Shown here: positions 1 to 7,521 of the stretch, in pieces
Layout: each line of letters opens with the position of its first letter
How positions within the stretch are numbered: position 1 is the stretch's first letter
Assembly: GCA_039961635.1 (NCBI GenBank)
Contig: JABRWB010000015.1
Span: forward strand, 1 to 30,385
Direction: 5' to 3'
Length of the DNA stretch: 30,385 nucleotides
Source of the DNA: a bacterium
GTDB taxonomy: Bacteria; 4484-113; JAGGVC01
Translations under genes and position numbers: made by a program
Notes under the pieces: model-generated
What the model was told of the DNA's origin: nothing
Databases searched by the model: none
Seen by the model: only the letters and a program-made list of their open reading frames with translations

Positions 1-186
1 CCCCACTCCCCATCTCCTTGCACCCTCGCCCTTTCCCCGCGTCGCGCAATTTGGCATAGGTCCGGCATAGGTTCGGCGGGGCGAACCCGCGCACAAAGTC
101 GCGGCGGATGCGGCGGGTATTGCGGCGGCCATCCGGCGGGCCGCCATGGCGGTGTGGTATCGGCGGCCGCGTCCGAGCGCAACAAG

Positions 187-221
187 TCTTCATCTTTGTG
201 CTGTTCACTTTGTACTTTTGA
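187..221. repeat. Degenerate heptanucleotide tandem tract
   Basis: Five consecutive 7-base units can be read on the plus strand: TCTTCAT, CTTTGTG, CTGTTCA, CTTTGTA and CTTTTGA. The 7-base period with a leading CTT or CTG is visible directly. Short tandemly repeated heptamers (STRR) are known from intergenic regions of filamentous cyanobacteria; whether this tract is homologous or only similar in form cannot be told from one locus. Confidence 0.6.
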
Positions 222-246
222 CGGGCGGCTGCCGGCCTTAACAATT

Positions 247-264
247 CCGAGGCTGAAGCCTCGG
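247..264. repeat. Perfect 18-bp palindromic hairpin
   Basis: CCGAGGC, loop TGAA, GCCTCGG forms a perfect 7-bp stem with a 4-base loop. It lies downstream of the ruvB stop on the minus strand but no T-run follows in either direction, so it is not a standard intrinsic terminator. It looks like a dispersed REP-type palindrome. Confidence 0.6.
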
Positions 265-274
265 CTCCCTTTTC

Positions 275-295
275 CACTGCTCACTACTCACTTGC
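275..295. repeat. Second heptanucleotide tract
   Basis: Three adjacent 7-base units, CACTGCT, CACTACT and CACTTGC, share the leading CACT. The tract has the same period as the one at 187-221 but a different unit, and the 18-bp palindrome lies between the two. Confidence 0.55.
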
Positions 296-313
296 GGGCG
301 AGCCATTGCCCGC
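294..313. repeat. Hairpin abutting the ruvB stop
   Basis: GCGGGC (294-299) and GCCCGC (308-313) form a 6-bp stem around an 8-base loop, ending one base from the ruvB stop codon (315-317, minus). It could protect the 3' end of the ruvB message or be part of the repeat cluster. No T-run accompanies it. Confidence 0.45.
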
Positions 314-314
314 C

Positions 315-1373
315 CTACTCGAACAGCCCCGGCGTGCGCTGTTCCTCCCCCGCGCCGGCAAGGTGCTCCGGGAAAGGCAGCCCCAGATATTCGTACGCCG
401 CCCGCGTGGCGATGCGGCCCCTCGGCGTGCGCACGAGGAAGCCGAGCTGCAGAAGGTACGGCTCGTACACGTCGGTGAGGGTGTCCGACTCCTCGCCCAG
501 CACCGCCACCAGCGTTTCCATCCCCACTGGGCCGCCTTGGAACTTCTCGGCGACGGCGGAAAGGATGCGGCGGTCCATGCGCTCCAGACCCAGCGCGTCG
601 ATGCCCAGCTCGCCCAGCGCCCAGTCCACGAACGCCGCGTCGATGCTGCGATTTTGCTCCACCTGCGCGAAGTCGCGGACGCGCTTGAGCAGTCGGTTGG
701 CGACGCGGGGGGTGCCGCGGCTGCGGGCGGCGATGGATTCGGCGGCGCCGGGCGCGAGTTCGGTTTTCAGGATTCCGGCGCTGCGCTTTAGGATGAGCAC
801 AAGCTCATTCGGCGGATAAAGCTCTAGGTGGTGCAGCGCACCGAAGCGCTCGCGGAGGGGGGCGGTAAGGAGGCCGCTGCGCGTGGTCGCGCCGACCAGG
901 GTGAAGCGCTCCAGGGGAAGGCGGATGGACTTGGCGCCGGGGCCTTTGCCCAGCACGATGTCGCAGACGAAGTCCTCCATCGCGGGGTAGAGAGTTTCCT
1001 CGACGACGCGGTTCATGCGGTGGATTTCGTCGATGAAAAGCACGTCGCCGCGGCCGAGGTTCGTCAGGATGGAAACGAGGTCGCCGGCGCGCTCAAGCGC
1101 GGGGCCGGAAGTGGCGGTGATTTCGCTGCCCATTTCGGCGGCGATTATGTGCGCGAGGGTCGTTTTTCCAAGCCCCGGCGGCCCCGAAAACAGCACGTGT
1201 TCGAGAGGTTCGCCGCGGGATTTGGCGGCGCGCATCATCACCGAAAGGTTGCTTTTCAGCTGCTCCTGGCCTACGTATTCCGCAAGCGTGCGCGGGCGCA
1301 GCGCGCTCAGGGGCGCATCTTCGGGGCGGGGCATTCCGCCAGTAAGCCGCTCCGAGCCGTCGGGATTGTTCAC
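315..1373 (-). CDS. ruvB: Holliday junction branch-migration ATPase RuvB
   Basis: RuvB is the hexameric AAA+ motor that drives branch migration of Holliday junctions with RuvA in the cytoplasm. The 352-residue protein shows the family order: Walker A GPPGLGKT (residues 64-71), Walker B FIDEIHR (113-119), sensor 1 GATTRSG (161-167), the arginine-finger region PLRERFG (172-178) and a C-terminal winged helix rich in G-x-P-R motifs. Length is normal (about 330-350). The predicted start is GTG with no good ribosome site; the next in-frame ATG (1334, MPRPEDAP) would still leave a complete domain. It lies 39 bases downstream of the M42 peptidase on the same strand, so the two may be co-transcribed. 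ruvA and ruvC are not in this window. Confidence 0.97.
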   Translation of the reverse strand: MNNPDGSERLTGGMPRPEDAPLSALRPRTLAEYVGQEQLKSNLSVMMRAAKSRGEPLEHVLFSGPPGLGKTTLAHIIAAEMGSEITATSGPALERAGDLVSILTNLGRGDVLFIDEIHRMNRVVEETLYPAMEDFVCDIVLGKGPGAKSIRLPLERFTLVGATTRSGLLTAPLRERFGALHHLELYPPNELVLILKRSAGILKTELAPGAAESIAARSRGTPRVANRLLKRVRDFAQVEQNRSIDAAFVDWALGELGIDALGLERMDRRILSAVAEKFQGGPVGMETLVAVLGEESDTLTDVYEPYLLQLGFLVRTPRGRIATRAAYEYLGLPFPEHLAGAGEEQRTPGLFE

Positions 1374-1412
1374 CGGCGGAAGTTTAGCACGCAGAATGCG
1401 AAGGTCAGGGCG

Positions 1413-2504
1413 CTACTTGCGTTTTTTCGGCCAGGGCGTCGGCGTGATTTTCTCGCCGGGCTTCAGGTCGCGGCAGAACTGCACGGTGAGCGCGACGATG
1501 TCGTCCAGATCCTTCTTGGCGATCATTTCGACGGGCGTGTGCATATAGCGCTGGGGCGGCGATATCACGATCGTCGGGATGCCGCCATGGACCCGGAAGA
1601 CGCTGTCCGCGTCGGTGCCGGTGCGCGCGGCGTTGATTTCGGTCTGGAACTTCATTTTGAGCTTGTCCGCCGCCGCGATGAATCTGCGCACCATCGCAAG
1701 GTTGTTCGCGCTCCCCATCGAAATGACCGGGCCCTCGCCGATGCGTATGTCGCCTACCTTCGCCTTTTCGAGTCCGGGAGTGTCCGTCGAATGAGTCACG
1801 TCGTAGACAACCGCGCAGTCGGGATGCTGCGAGTGCGCGAGCATGTTCGCCCCGTGCCCGCCGATCTCCTCCATCACGTTCGCGCCTGCGACGATGCAGC
1901 AATCGAATTTTTTCTTGCTTTCCGCGAAAGTGCGCAGAACCTCCGCCGCGCACCATAGTCCGATTTTGTTATCGAGGGCTTTCGATACTATTCTATCGTT
2001 CATCAATTCGATGAAAGGATAATCCATCACCGCGACGTCGCCGACCGCGATGTGCTTTTTCGCCTCTTCTGCGTTCCTCGCGCCGATGTCTATCGCAAGC
2101 TTGTGCATATCGAGCAGCTTTTTGCGCTCGTCCGCATCTTTCAGATGAACCGCGGTCGAGCCGATGACGCCTGGGACGACGCGGCCGTCCTGCGTGTAAA
2201 TTCCGACGCGCCTTCCCGCCACCACGGCCAAATCCCAGCCGCCGAGCTGGGTGAAGCTTGCGAATCCGTTGTCGTCAATGTGGTTGATGATAAATCCTAT
2301 TTCGTCCGCGTGACCCGCCAGATAAACCCGCGGCTTGCCTTTTGGATTCAATACGGCGATGCCGCTTCCGTAGGAATCCGTCGTCGTTTCGTCGGCGTAC
2401 GGTTCGAGGTATTCGAGGAAAGCCTCAACCGCGCGCGTCTCGAATCCTGCGGGCGACGGGGTCTCGCAAAGCTTCTTCAGAAATGCCAGGCTTTTCTTGT
2501 CCAT
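1413..2504 (-). CDS. M42-family metallo-aminopeptidase (glutamyl aminopeptidase/TET type)
   Basis: A 363-residue cytoplasmic aminopeptidase of peptidase family M42, whose characterised members form dodecameric tetrahedral (TET) particles that trim peptides released by proteases. Visible landmarks match the di-metal site: HADEIG with His65 and Asp67, LDNKIG with Asp178, MEEIGG with the catalytic Glu212 and ligand Glu213, Asp235 in YDVTHST, and His322 in RYMHTP. Substrate preference cannot be read from sequence; some homologues were annotated as endoglucanases, which is generally considered wrong. The ATG is well supported by AAGGAG about six bases upstream and a TATAAT at 2530-2535. The C-terminus is short and very basic (PKKRK). 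Followed on the same strand by ruvB. Confidence 0.93.
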   Translation of the reverse strand: MDKKSLAFLKKLCETPSPAGFETRAVEAFLEYLEPYADETTTDSYGSGIAVLNPKGKPRVYLAGHADEIGFIINHIDDNGFASFTQLGGWDLAVVAGRRVGIYTQDGRVVPGVIGSTAVHLKDADERKKLLDMHKLAIDIGARNAEEAKKHIAVGDVAVMDYPFIELMNDRIVSKALDNKIGLWCAAEVLRTFAESKKKFDCCIVAGANVMEEIGGHGANMLAHSQHPDCAVVYDVTHSTDTPGLEKAKVGDIRIGEGPVISMGSANNLAMVRRFIAAADKLKMKFQTEINAARTGTDADSVFRVHGGIPTIVISPPQRYMHTPVEMIAKKDLDDIVALTVQFCRDLKPGEKITPTPWPKKRK

Positions 2505-2529
2505 CGGGTCTCCTTGCCAAAACGGGCGG

Positions 2530-2535
2530 ATTATA
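2530..2535 (-). promoter_or_regulatory. -10 box of the M42 peptidase gene
   Basis: On the minus strand a perfect TATAAT lies 25 bases upstream of the start codon, leaving a leader of about 18 bases that includes the AAGGAG ribosome site. No convincing -35 hexamer is visible at 16-18 bases spacing. Confidence 0.5.
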
Positions 2536-2609
2536 CAGGACGGAAGCGAACCGTACGCGTTCGGACGAGTTTGAAATATGCGGGCAAGCTGCGAGGCGCG
2601 GCTTCAGGA

Positions 2610-3593
2610 TTAGTGCCGCTGTTCGGAGGGCCTGTATCCGGCCCTGAACCTGGCGCGCCACCAATCGAGCAAATCCGCCATCGTCTGCTCGAATGAAATC
2701 GTCGGCTGCCATCCTACCGCGCTTTTCACTTTCTCGTAGCTGCCTTCAAGCTTGGGCAAATCCGACGGACGCAGCCGAGACTTGTCGACCTCGATTTTAA
2801 CTTTCACTTTGGAAATGGAAATCAGCATGTCCAATACCGAGGCAATCGTTCTGGCCTTGCCAGATGCGATGTTGTACACGTCGCCCGGCCTGCCGTCCTG
2901 CAATATCGCGAAGTAAGCCCTGACCACGTCGCGCACGTCGGTGAAGTCGCGTTCCGCGTCCAGATTGCCCACTTTAATCACCGCTTCGCGCTCGCCGCGC
3001 TCTATTTCGACGATCTGCTTGGCGAAATTGCTGGTGACGAAGACCTCGCCGCGTCTTGGTCCGGTGTGATTGAACGCCCGCGTGCGGATGATATTTAGGC
3101 CATAGCTCTGGTGGTACTGGTAGCCGAGCAAATCCTGGGCGACTTTGCTTACTCCGTAGGGCGACAACGGCTTGAGCGGGATGGCCTCCGTTATGGGGAA
3201 GTCGTTGAGCCGCACCTTGCCATATTCTTCGCTGGAGCCGGCTACCAGGAACATCGGATTGAATCCGCGCTCGCGTATCGCTTCGAGCAGGTTGAGCTGG
3301 GAGACGATGTTGTTCATCATCGTCTGCTCCGGGTGGTTCCAGCTTGCTTGGACAAAGCTCTGGGCCGCCAAATGGAATACGCAGTCGGGCGAGTAATCGG
3401 CGAACAGGCGCCTGACGCTGTGCGGGTCGGTCAGTTCGCAGGTGGCAAGCTTGATCCTGTCTTGAACAGCGGTCAGATTTTCAAGCGGGCTCCTGGTGCG
3501 GATGGTGCCCGTGACCTCGTGTCCGAGCGAGAGGACATACTCCGCAAGATGGCTCCCGGCGAACCCGGAAACGCCTGTGATTAGTACTTTCAT
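2610..3593 (-). CDS. NAD-dependent sugar epimerase/dehydratase, GDP-mannose dehydratase/reductase (GMD/Rmd) type
   Basis: A 327-residue extended short-chain dehydrogenase acting on a nucleotide sugar, probably GDP-linked. The Rossmann motif GVSGFAG is at residues 7-13, the catalytic YGVSK (Tyr146, Lys150) is present, and GSSEEYGK (119-126) resembles the active-site Ser/Thr-x-Glu segment of GDP-mannose 4,6-dehydratases and GDP-4-keto-6-deoxymannose reductases. SASWNHP-like and FNHTGPRRGE segments are also typical of that branch. Which of the two reactions it performs is undecided. The gene starts 40 bases after the pilT stop on the same strand, with TACAAT in the gap as a possible internal promoter. 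With spsF/spsE nearby, a role in cell-surface or flagellin glycan synthesis is a reasonable inference. Confidence 0.85.
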   Translation of the reverse strand: MKVLITGVSGFAGSHLAEYVLSLGHEVTGTIRTRSPLENLTAVQDRIKLATCELTDPHSVRRLFADYSPDCVFHLAAQSFVQASWNHPEQTMMNNIVSQLNLLEAIRERGFNPMFLVAGSSEEYGKVRLNDFPITEAIPLKPLSPYGVSKVAQDLLGYQYHQSYGLNIIRTRAFNHTGPRRGEVFVTSNFAKQIVEIERGEREAVIKVGNLDAERDFTDVRDVVRAYFAILQDGRPGDVYNIASGKARTIASVLDMLISISKVKVKIEVDKSRLRPSDLPKLEGSYEKVKSAVGWQPTISFEQTMADLLDWWRARFRAGYRPSEQRH

Positions 3594-3633
3594 TTCAAGT
3601 CTCGGTACGGAAGCGCGATTGTACCACTTCGAA

Positions 3634-4806
3634 TCAGCCCTTTCTAGCTCGCGTCAACGAGTTTCCCGTCTCGGCTTCCCGCGCCAGTTTGGAGAAGTCG
3701 GCCCTGGACTGGCTCATTTCGCCGCGCTTGAATTTGGCGATTGCCTCCATTACTTCCTCCAGATTTTCGCAACGGCTTCCCGCCTCGTCAAGGGTGATCT
3801 CGCTTCTCGCGACCAGTTCGCCAAGCGCCTGATCCATCGTCCGCATGCCCTGCCGCGTGCTTGTTTGAATGACCGTTTTGATCTGAAACGTCTTTTGCTC
3901 CCTGACCAGATTGGCGATGGCGTGATTTACGAGCATGATTTCTACTGCGGGGACTCTGCCGGCGCCGCTGGAACGCGGAACGAGAGTCTGCGAAAAGACG
4001 GCGCGCAGGGTTTGGGACACCTGAAGTCTGATTTGTTGCTGCTGCTCCGGGGGAAACACGTCGATTATCCGGTCTATGTTCTTGGCGGCGCTTTGCGTGT
4101 GAAGGGTCGCGAAGACGAGGTGCCCCGTCTCGGCCGCCGTCAGCGCGAGCGCAATGGTTTCCAAATCGCGCATCTCTCCGACAAGAATCACATCCGGGTC
4201 TTGCCTAAGGGTTTCACGGAGGGCGGTCGAAAACTGTTTGGTGTCCTTGCCGACTTCCCTTTGGCAGATCATCGAAAGGTCGTCGGTGTAGACGTATTCG
4301 ATGGGATCTTCGATGGTGATGATCCGGCTGGACCTTGTGTGATTGATGTAGTCGATAATCGCTGCTAACGTTGTGGATTTTCCGCAACCGGTCGGACCGC
4401 ATATCAATATCAGTCCGTTGGGAATCGTTGCTATTTCCTTGCAAATGGTGGGAAGATTCAGTTCCTCAATCGTCGGTATGCGCAATTTGATCGTGCGGAA
4501 GCTTGCCGAAACGGAACCGTTCTGGAAAAACGCGTTTGCACGGAACCTGCAGACTCCCCGCAGTTCGTACGCGTAGTCAAGCTCCAGCTCCTGTTCCAAC
4601 TTCGCTATTTGCGTTTCTTTAAGCGAAGAATAGATAAGTTCGCGCGCCTGTTTTTCATTCTCGACGATGTAAGGGGATTTGACGATCCTGCCGTCTATTC
4701 TGAAGACGATCGGAGCACCGGACTTGATGTGAAGGTCGCTCGCGTTGAGTTCAACCATCATCGCCAAGAAATCGTTGAGAAACAGATCTGAACTTTTGGT
4801 AGGCAT
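3634..4806 (-). CDS. pilT: Type IV pilus retraction ATPase, PilT family
   Basis: A 390-residue hexameric secretion ATPase of the GspE/PilT superfamily that depolymerises type IV pili at the inner membrane and so powers twitching. It has the PilT N-terminal PAS-like domain (SDLHIKSG, residues 23-30), Walker A GPTGCGKST (137-145), Asp box ITIEDPIE (163-170), Walker B DVILVGEMRD (205-214), the His box ATLHTQSA (233-240) and, at 295-303, HAIANLVRE corresponding to the AIRNLIRE retraction motif. It has no N1 domain of PilB type, so it is PilT/PilU rather than an assembly ATPase. PilU cannot be excluded; the residues after 345 form an extra charged tail. No other pilus genes flank it. Confidence 0.93.
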   Translation of the reverse strand: MPTKSSDLFLNDFLAMMVELNASDLHIKSGAPIVFRIDGRIVKSPYIVENEKQARELIYSSLKETQIAKLEQELELDYAYELRGVCRFRANAFFQNGSVSASFRTIKLRIPTIEELNLPTICKEIATIPNGLILICGPTGCGKSTTLAAIIDYINHTRSSRIITIEDPIEYVYTDDLSMICQREVGKDTKQFSTALRETLRQDPDVILVGEMRDLETIALALTAAETGHLVFATLHTQSAAKNIDRIIDVFPPEQQQQIRLQVSQTLRAVFSQTLVPRSSGAGRVPAVEIMLVNHAIANLVREQKTFQIKTVIQTSTRQGMRTMDQALGELVARSEITLDEAGSRCENLEEVMEAIAKFKRGEMSQSRADFSKLAREAETGNSLTRARKG

Positions 4807-4830
4807 GTTTCACCCGTAATCGGAACACTC

Positions 4831-4859
4831 ATTATACACTAACAGGAGGACTGAATGCT
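4831..4859 (-). promoter_or_regulatory. Predicted pilT promoter
   Basis: Minus-strand TATAAT at 4831-4836 lies 24 bases upstream of the pilT ATG. Seventeen bases further upstream is AGCATT (4854-4859), which is a poor -35 but is identical in sequence and spacing to the element upstream of the HDOD gene (8846-8851). Confidence 0.5.
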
Positions 4860-4902
4860 TTTGAAGTGACCGTTAGTGAAATCGGCTCGGACCTCTTGAA
4901 TC

Positions 4903-4930
4903 TTGCTATTCCGGCGGATTATGTTATAAT
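4903..4930 (+). promoter_or_regulatory. Predicted promoter of the spsF-spsE operon
   Basis: TTGCTA (4903-4908), a 16-base spacer, and TATAAT (4925-4930) preceded by TGT, giving an extended -10. The start of transcription would be near 4937, leaving a leader of about 57 bases before the spsF ATG. It is divergent from the pilT promoter, with about 70 bases between the two -35 regions or less. Confidence 0.6.
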
Positions 4931-4993
4931 CTGGATGCATGCGGATTTCAATCCTGCATACCTCGTTTACTTCTTCTCCAAGGAGCACAGCTT

Positions 4994-5749
4994 ATGCACA
5001 AGGTCATCGTCCTGCAGGCGCGTCTAGGTTCCAGTCGGCTTCCGGGAAAGGTCCTTCTCCCGTTATCGGGCAGGCCCGTTCTCTGGCATATCCTGGAAAG
5101 GCTCAAGTGCGCGCGGACGGTGGATCAGGTTTGCGTTGCAACCACGGTCAATCCGGCGGACGACAAACTTGTGGAATTTTGCGATGAATACGGCGTTAAG
5201 GTAATCAGAGGCAGCGAGTACGACGTTCTGCAAAGATACATCGTCGCGGCCTTCGAAACTGAAGCGGACATTGTTGTCAGGGCGACGGCGGACAATCCGC
5301 TTGTTCATCCCGACGGCATAGACGAGCAGGTGGAATATCTCGAAAACCATCCGGAATGCGACTATGTTTTCCAAAGCGATCTTCCGCTTGGAACCATGGT
5401 CGAAACGTTCACAAGAAAAACGCTGGAAAAGCTGGACTACGTTTCCAGGGACGCGATCTACCGCGAGCACGTGACGTTTTATCTGCACGACAAACGCGGA
5501 TATCACGGATTCCATATGGCCGACATCGCCGTTCCAGCGGCGCTTCGCAATCCGGAGCTTAGGCTCACACTGGATACCGAAGAAGATTACCACTTGCTTT
5601 CGACCATTTACGAAGAACTTTACTCGGAAGGCGACATCATCCGGTTGGAAGATGTAATTGACTATTTTCGCCGGAATCCGGGGTTGAAAAACTTGAACAA
5701 GGATGTAGTCCAAGTTCCATCGCAGTTCGTTGCCGAAAAGGTGGTCTAG
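4994..5749 (+). CDS. spsF: SpsF/NeuA-like cytidylyltransferase
   Basis: A 251-residue nucleotidyltransferase of the CMP-KDO/NeuA fold, closest in look to SpsF of the Bacillus spore-coat polysaccharide operon. The N-terminal QARLGSSRLPGKVL (residues 8-21) is the nucleotide-binding signature; ATTVNPADD and RATADNPLVHPD carry the acidic metal-binding region; LTLDTEEDY is also conserved in the family. It would activate a sugar acid or related sugar as a CMP conjugate. The ATG at 4994 is preceded by AAGGAG at eight bases. The next gene, a NeuB-type synthase, begins 17 bases after the stop, so the two form an operon that makes and then activates one sugar. The sugar itself is not determined. Confidence 0.88.
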   Translation: MHKVIVLQARLGSSRLPGKVLLPLSGRPVLWHILERLKCARTVDQVCVATTVNPADDKLVEFCDEYGVKVIRGSEYDVLQRYIVAAFETEADIVVRATADNPLVHPDGIDEQVEYLENHPECDYVFQSDLPLGTMVETFTRKTLEKLDYVSRDAIYREHVTFYLHDKRGYHGFHMADIAVPAALRNPELRLTLDTEEDYHLLSTIYEELYSEGDIIRLEDVIDYFRRNPGLKNLNKDVVQVPSQFVAEKVV

Positions 5750-5766
5750 CCGGGGAGGAGAGGCTT

Positions 5767-6741
5767 CTGGGCCGCGTATACGTTATAGCCGAAGCTGGAA
5801 TCAACCATTGCGGCAGCGTGGATGTCGCGGCGGAAATGATCGAAATAGCCGCCGCTGCGGGCGCGGACGCAATCAAGTTTCAAAGTTTCAAGGCGGATGG
5901 ACTGGCCAGCAAAAGGGACGCGCGCGGTCAATACGATTTCTTCAGGCGTTTCGAGCTAAACCATGAAGACCACGCCCGCCTGGCCCGGGCTTGCGCCGAC
6001 GCCGGTATCGATTTTCTGTCCACCCCGTTCGATTTCGAATCGGCAAATTTGCTTGACAACTTGGGTGTGCCCGCATTCAAAGTCGCTTCGTGCGATTTGA
6101 CCAACCTGCCGTTGATCGAGCACATCGCGAAATTCGGAAAACCGATGTTTATCTCGACCGGGATGGGAAACATCGAAGAAGTAATTGCCGCAAGGGACGC
6201 GGCTCTGTCGTCGGGCTCGCCGGAAGTAACGATGCTTCACTGCACGACGCTTTATCCCACGCCGTACTCGGCTGCGAACCTCAATGCGATTTCAACGATG
6301 AAAGCTGCGCTAGGGACTCCAGTCGGGTTCAGCGATCATACGGTGGGCAATTGGGCATGCTACGCAGCCGTCGCTTTGGGGGCGGCTGTTATCGAGAAGC
6401 ACTTCGCCTTGGACAAAAGTATGGACGGCCCCGATATTCCCGGAAGCTGCGATCCAAAAGAGCTGGCCGATCTGGTTGCGGGAATACACGCGATCAGCGA
6501 ATCGCTCGGCTCCGGTGAAAAGGGAATCGCGCAAGGAGAGGACGAGATGGTGGCGATCGCCCGAAGAAGCGTATATTCCGCTATCAGGATTTCCAAGGGG
6601 GAATCGCTGACAGCCGATCATTTGGCTTACAAGCGGCCTGGTGACGGTATTTCCCCGGCGGATGCTGCGCTGCTTATCGGGAAAAGGGCGCTGCAAGACA
6701 TCGAACCGGACACTAAACTGGACTGGAAAATGCTTGGATGA
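5767..6741 (+). CDS. spsE: NeuB/SpsE-type nonulosonic acid synthase, probable CTG start
   Basis: A 324-residue PEP-dependent sugar-acid synthase: TIM barrel plus C-terminal SAF/antifreeze-like domain (from about residue 265, RRSVYSAIRISKGESL). Family segments seen are VIAEAGINHCGS, KFQSF, STPFDFES, FISTGMG, HCTTLYPTP, FSDHTVG and IEKHFALDK. The conserved first strand is encoded upstream of any ATG, GTG or TTG except a GTG at 5818 that would delete it. The only plausible initiator is CTG at 5767, six bases after GGGGAGGAG (5752-5760). The usual GPDH motif reads GPDI, so one of the two metal-binding histidines known from meningococcal NeuB is absent; PseI-type synthases also lack it. The product could therefore be a sialic-, legionaminic- or pseudaminic-like sugar. 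It converges with fliE, stop to stop 22 bases. Confidence 0.9.
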   Translation: MGRVYVIAEAGINHCGSVDVAAEMIEIAAAAGADAIKFQSFKADGLASKRDARGQYDFFRRFELNHEDHARLARACADAGIDFLSTPFDFESANLLDNLGVPAFKVASCDLTNLPLIEHIAKFGKPMFISTGMGNIEEVIAARDAALSSGSPEVTMLHCTTLYPTPYSAANLNAISTMKAALGTPVGFSDHTVGNWACYAAVALGAAVIEKHFALDKSMDGPDIPGSCDPKELADLVAGIHAISESLGSGEKGIAQGEDEMVAIARRSVYSAIRISKGESLTADHLAYKRPGDGISPADAALLIGKRALQDIEPDTKLDWKMLG

Positions 6742-6763
6742 TGCACCGGAATCGCGCCGTTCG

Positions 6764-7075
6764 CTATACCGGCATGCGGGTGACTTCCTGATAAGCCTCG
6801 ATAACTTTGTTCCTTAGCTGAATGGCGAACATCAATGCAAGATCCGCCTTGTTGACCGCCAGCACTACTTCGTGCAAATCAACATCCGCCCCGGAGGCGA
6901 AAGAGCGGACCAGATTGTCCGCATTGGAATGCAGCTCGGACAGCTTTTCGATTTGCTCGACGAGGATATTTTGAAATGCATCCGCCGCGCCTGCGCCGCC
7001 GGCGGGCGATTCCCCGATCCGGGAAATCGGCCGGAAAACCGCTTCGATTGGTTTGATTTCGGTCATCGCAACCAT
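6764..7075 (-). CDS. fliE: Flagellar hook-basal body protein FliE
   Basis: A 103-residue protein matching FliE, the adaptor between the MS ring and the proximal rod. After a variable proline-rich N-terminus it has the helical core (FQNILVEQIEKL) and the C-terminal signature region VDLHEVVLAVNKADLALMFA followed by RNKVIEAYQEVTRMPV, which aligns with the conserved end of FliE. Two starts are possible, ATG 7075 or ATG 7066; neither has a strong ribosome site. It is the last gene of the HDOD-flgB-flgC-fliE run, 35 bases after flgC. The usual next gene, fliF, is absent; the operon instead ends against spsE. Confidence 0.93.
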   Translation of the reverse strand: MVAMTEIKPIEAVFRPISRIGESPAGGAGAADAFQNILVEQIEKLSELHSNADNLVRSFASGADVDLHEVVLAVNKADLALMFAIQLRNKVIEAYQEVTRMPV

Positions 7076-7110
7076 TATCTCACATCAAGCGGCGAAGCTA
7101 TACTTCGAAG

Positions 7111-7518
7111 CTAGGCGCGAAGAAGTCCGATGGTCTGCATGGCCATATCCTTGGCCGCCTCCATCGCGGTGATGTTCGCTTCGTAGGCGCGGCTGGCCGC
7201 GATGAGGTCAACCATTTCAAGCATAATGTCCACGTTCGGATAGGCAACGTAGCCTTCCGGGTTCGCGTCCGGGTGCCCGGGTTCGTAAACCAGTCTTGGC
7301 GGCGCGGCATCTTCTGCAAGCCTTGATACCTTTACACCAAGAACATTTCCCTCGGCGTCGGTCAAATCTGCGAATACAGCCAGTTTTCTTGTATATGGGC
7401 CGCCTGAAGCCGTACGCGTCGTGTTTGCATTGGCGATGTTGCCGGAGATAAGATCCATCCAGACCCTGTGCGCCGAAAGACCGCTTGCGGAAGAGTTTAG
7501 GGCTGATAGAAAGCTCAT
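7111..7518 (-). CDS. flgC: Flagellar proximal rod protein FlgC
   Basis: A 135-residue rod protein. The N-terminal flagellar rod motif (SASGLSAHRVWMDLISGNIANANTT, read in two parts around residues 10-34) and the C-terminal FlgC signature (GYVAYPNVDIMLEMVDLI, SRAYEANITAMEAAKDM) are both complete. FlgC is exported through the flagellar type III apparatus and polymerises in the periplasm. It begins three bases after the flgB stop, so the two are certainly co-transcribed and probably translationally coupled. Confidence 0.96.
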   Translation of the reverse strand: MSFLSALNSSASGLSAHRVWMDLISGNIANANTTRTASGGPYTRKLAVFADLTDAEGNVLGVKVSRLAEDAAPPRLVYEPGHPDANPEGYVAYPNVDIMLEMVDLIAASRAYEANITAMEAAKDMAMQTIGLLRA

Positions 7519-7521
7519 TGC

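Larger units (their letters stand above)
1..314. other. Non-coding, repeat-rich stretch downstream of ruvB
   Basis: No credible coding region is seen; the long open frames here are antisense shadows of ruvB. The stretch contains an 11-bp direct repeat with core GGCATAGGT at 53-61 and 64-72, a 7-bp-stem hairpin at 124-145 (GGCGGCC / GGCCGCC), and the heptad tracts and palindromes listed separately. Base composition changes sharply along it, from very GC-rich (75-175) to a pyrimidine-rich, lower-GC section (185-300). Confidence 0.7.

Noticed and set aside
154-819. Long plus-strand open frames across ruvB, pilT, the PKD lipoprotein and the porin gene
   Set aside because: They are antisense shadows created by GC-rich codon bias of genuine genes; none has a ribosome site or recognisable domain.
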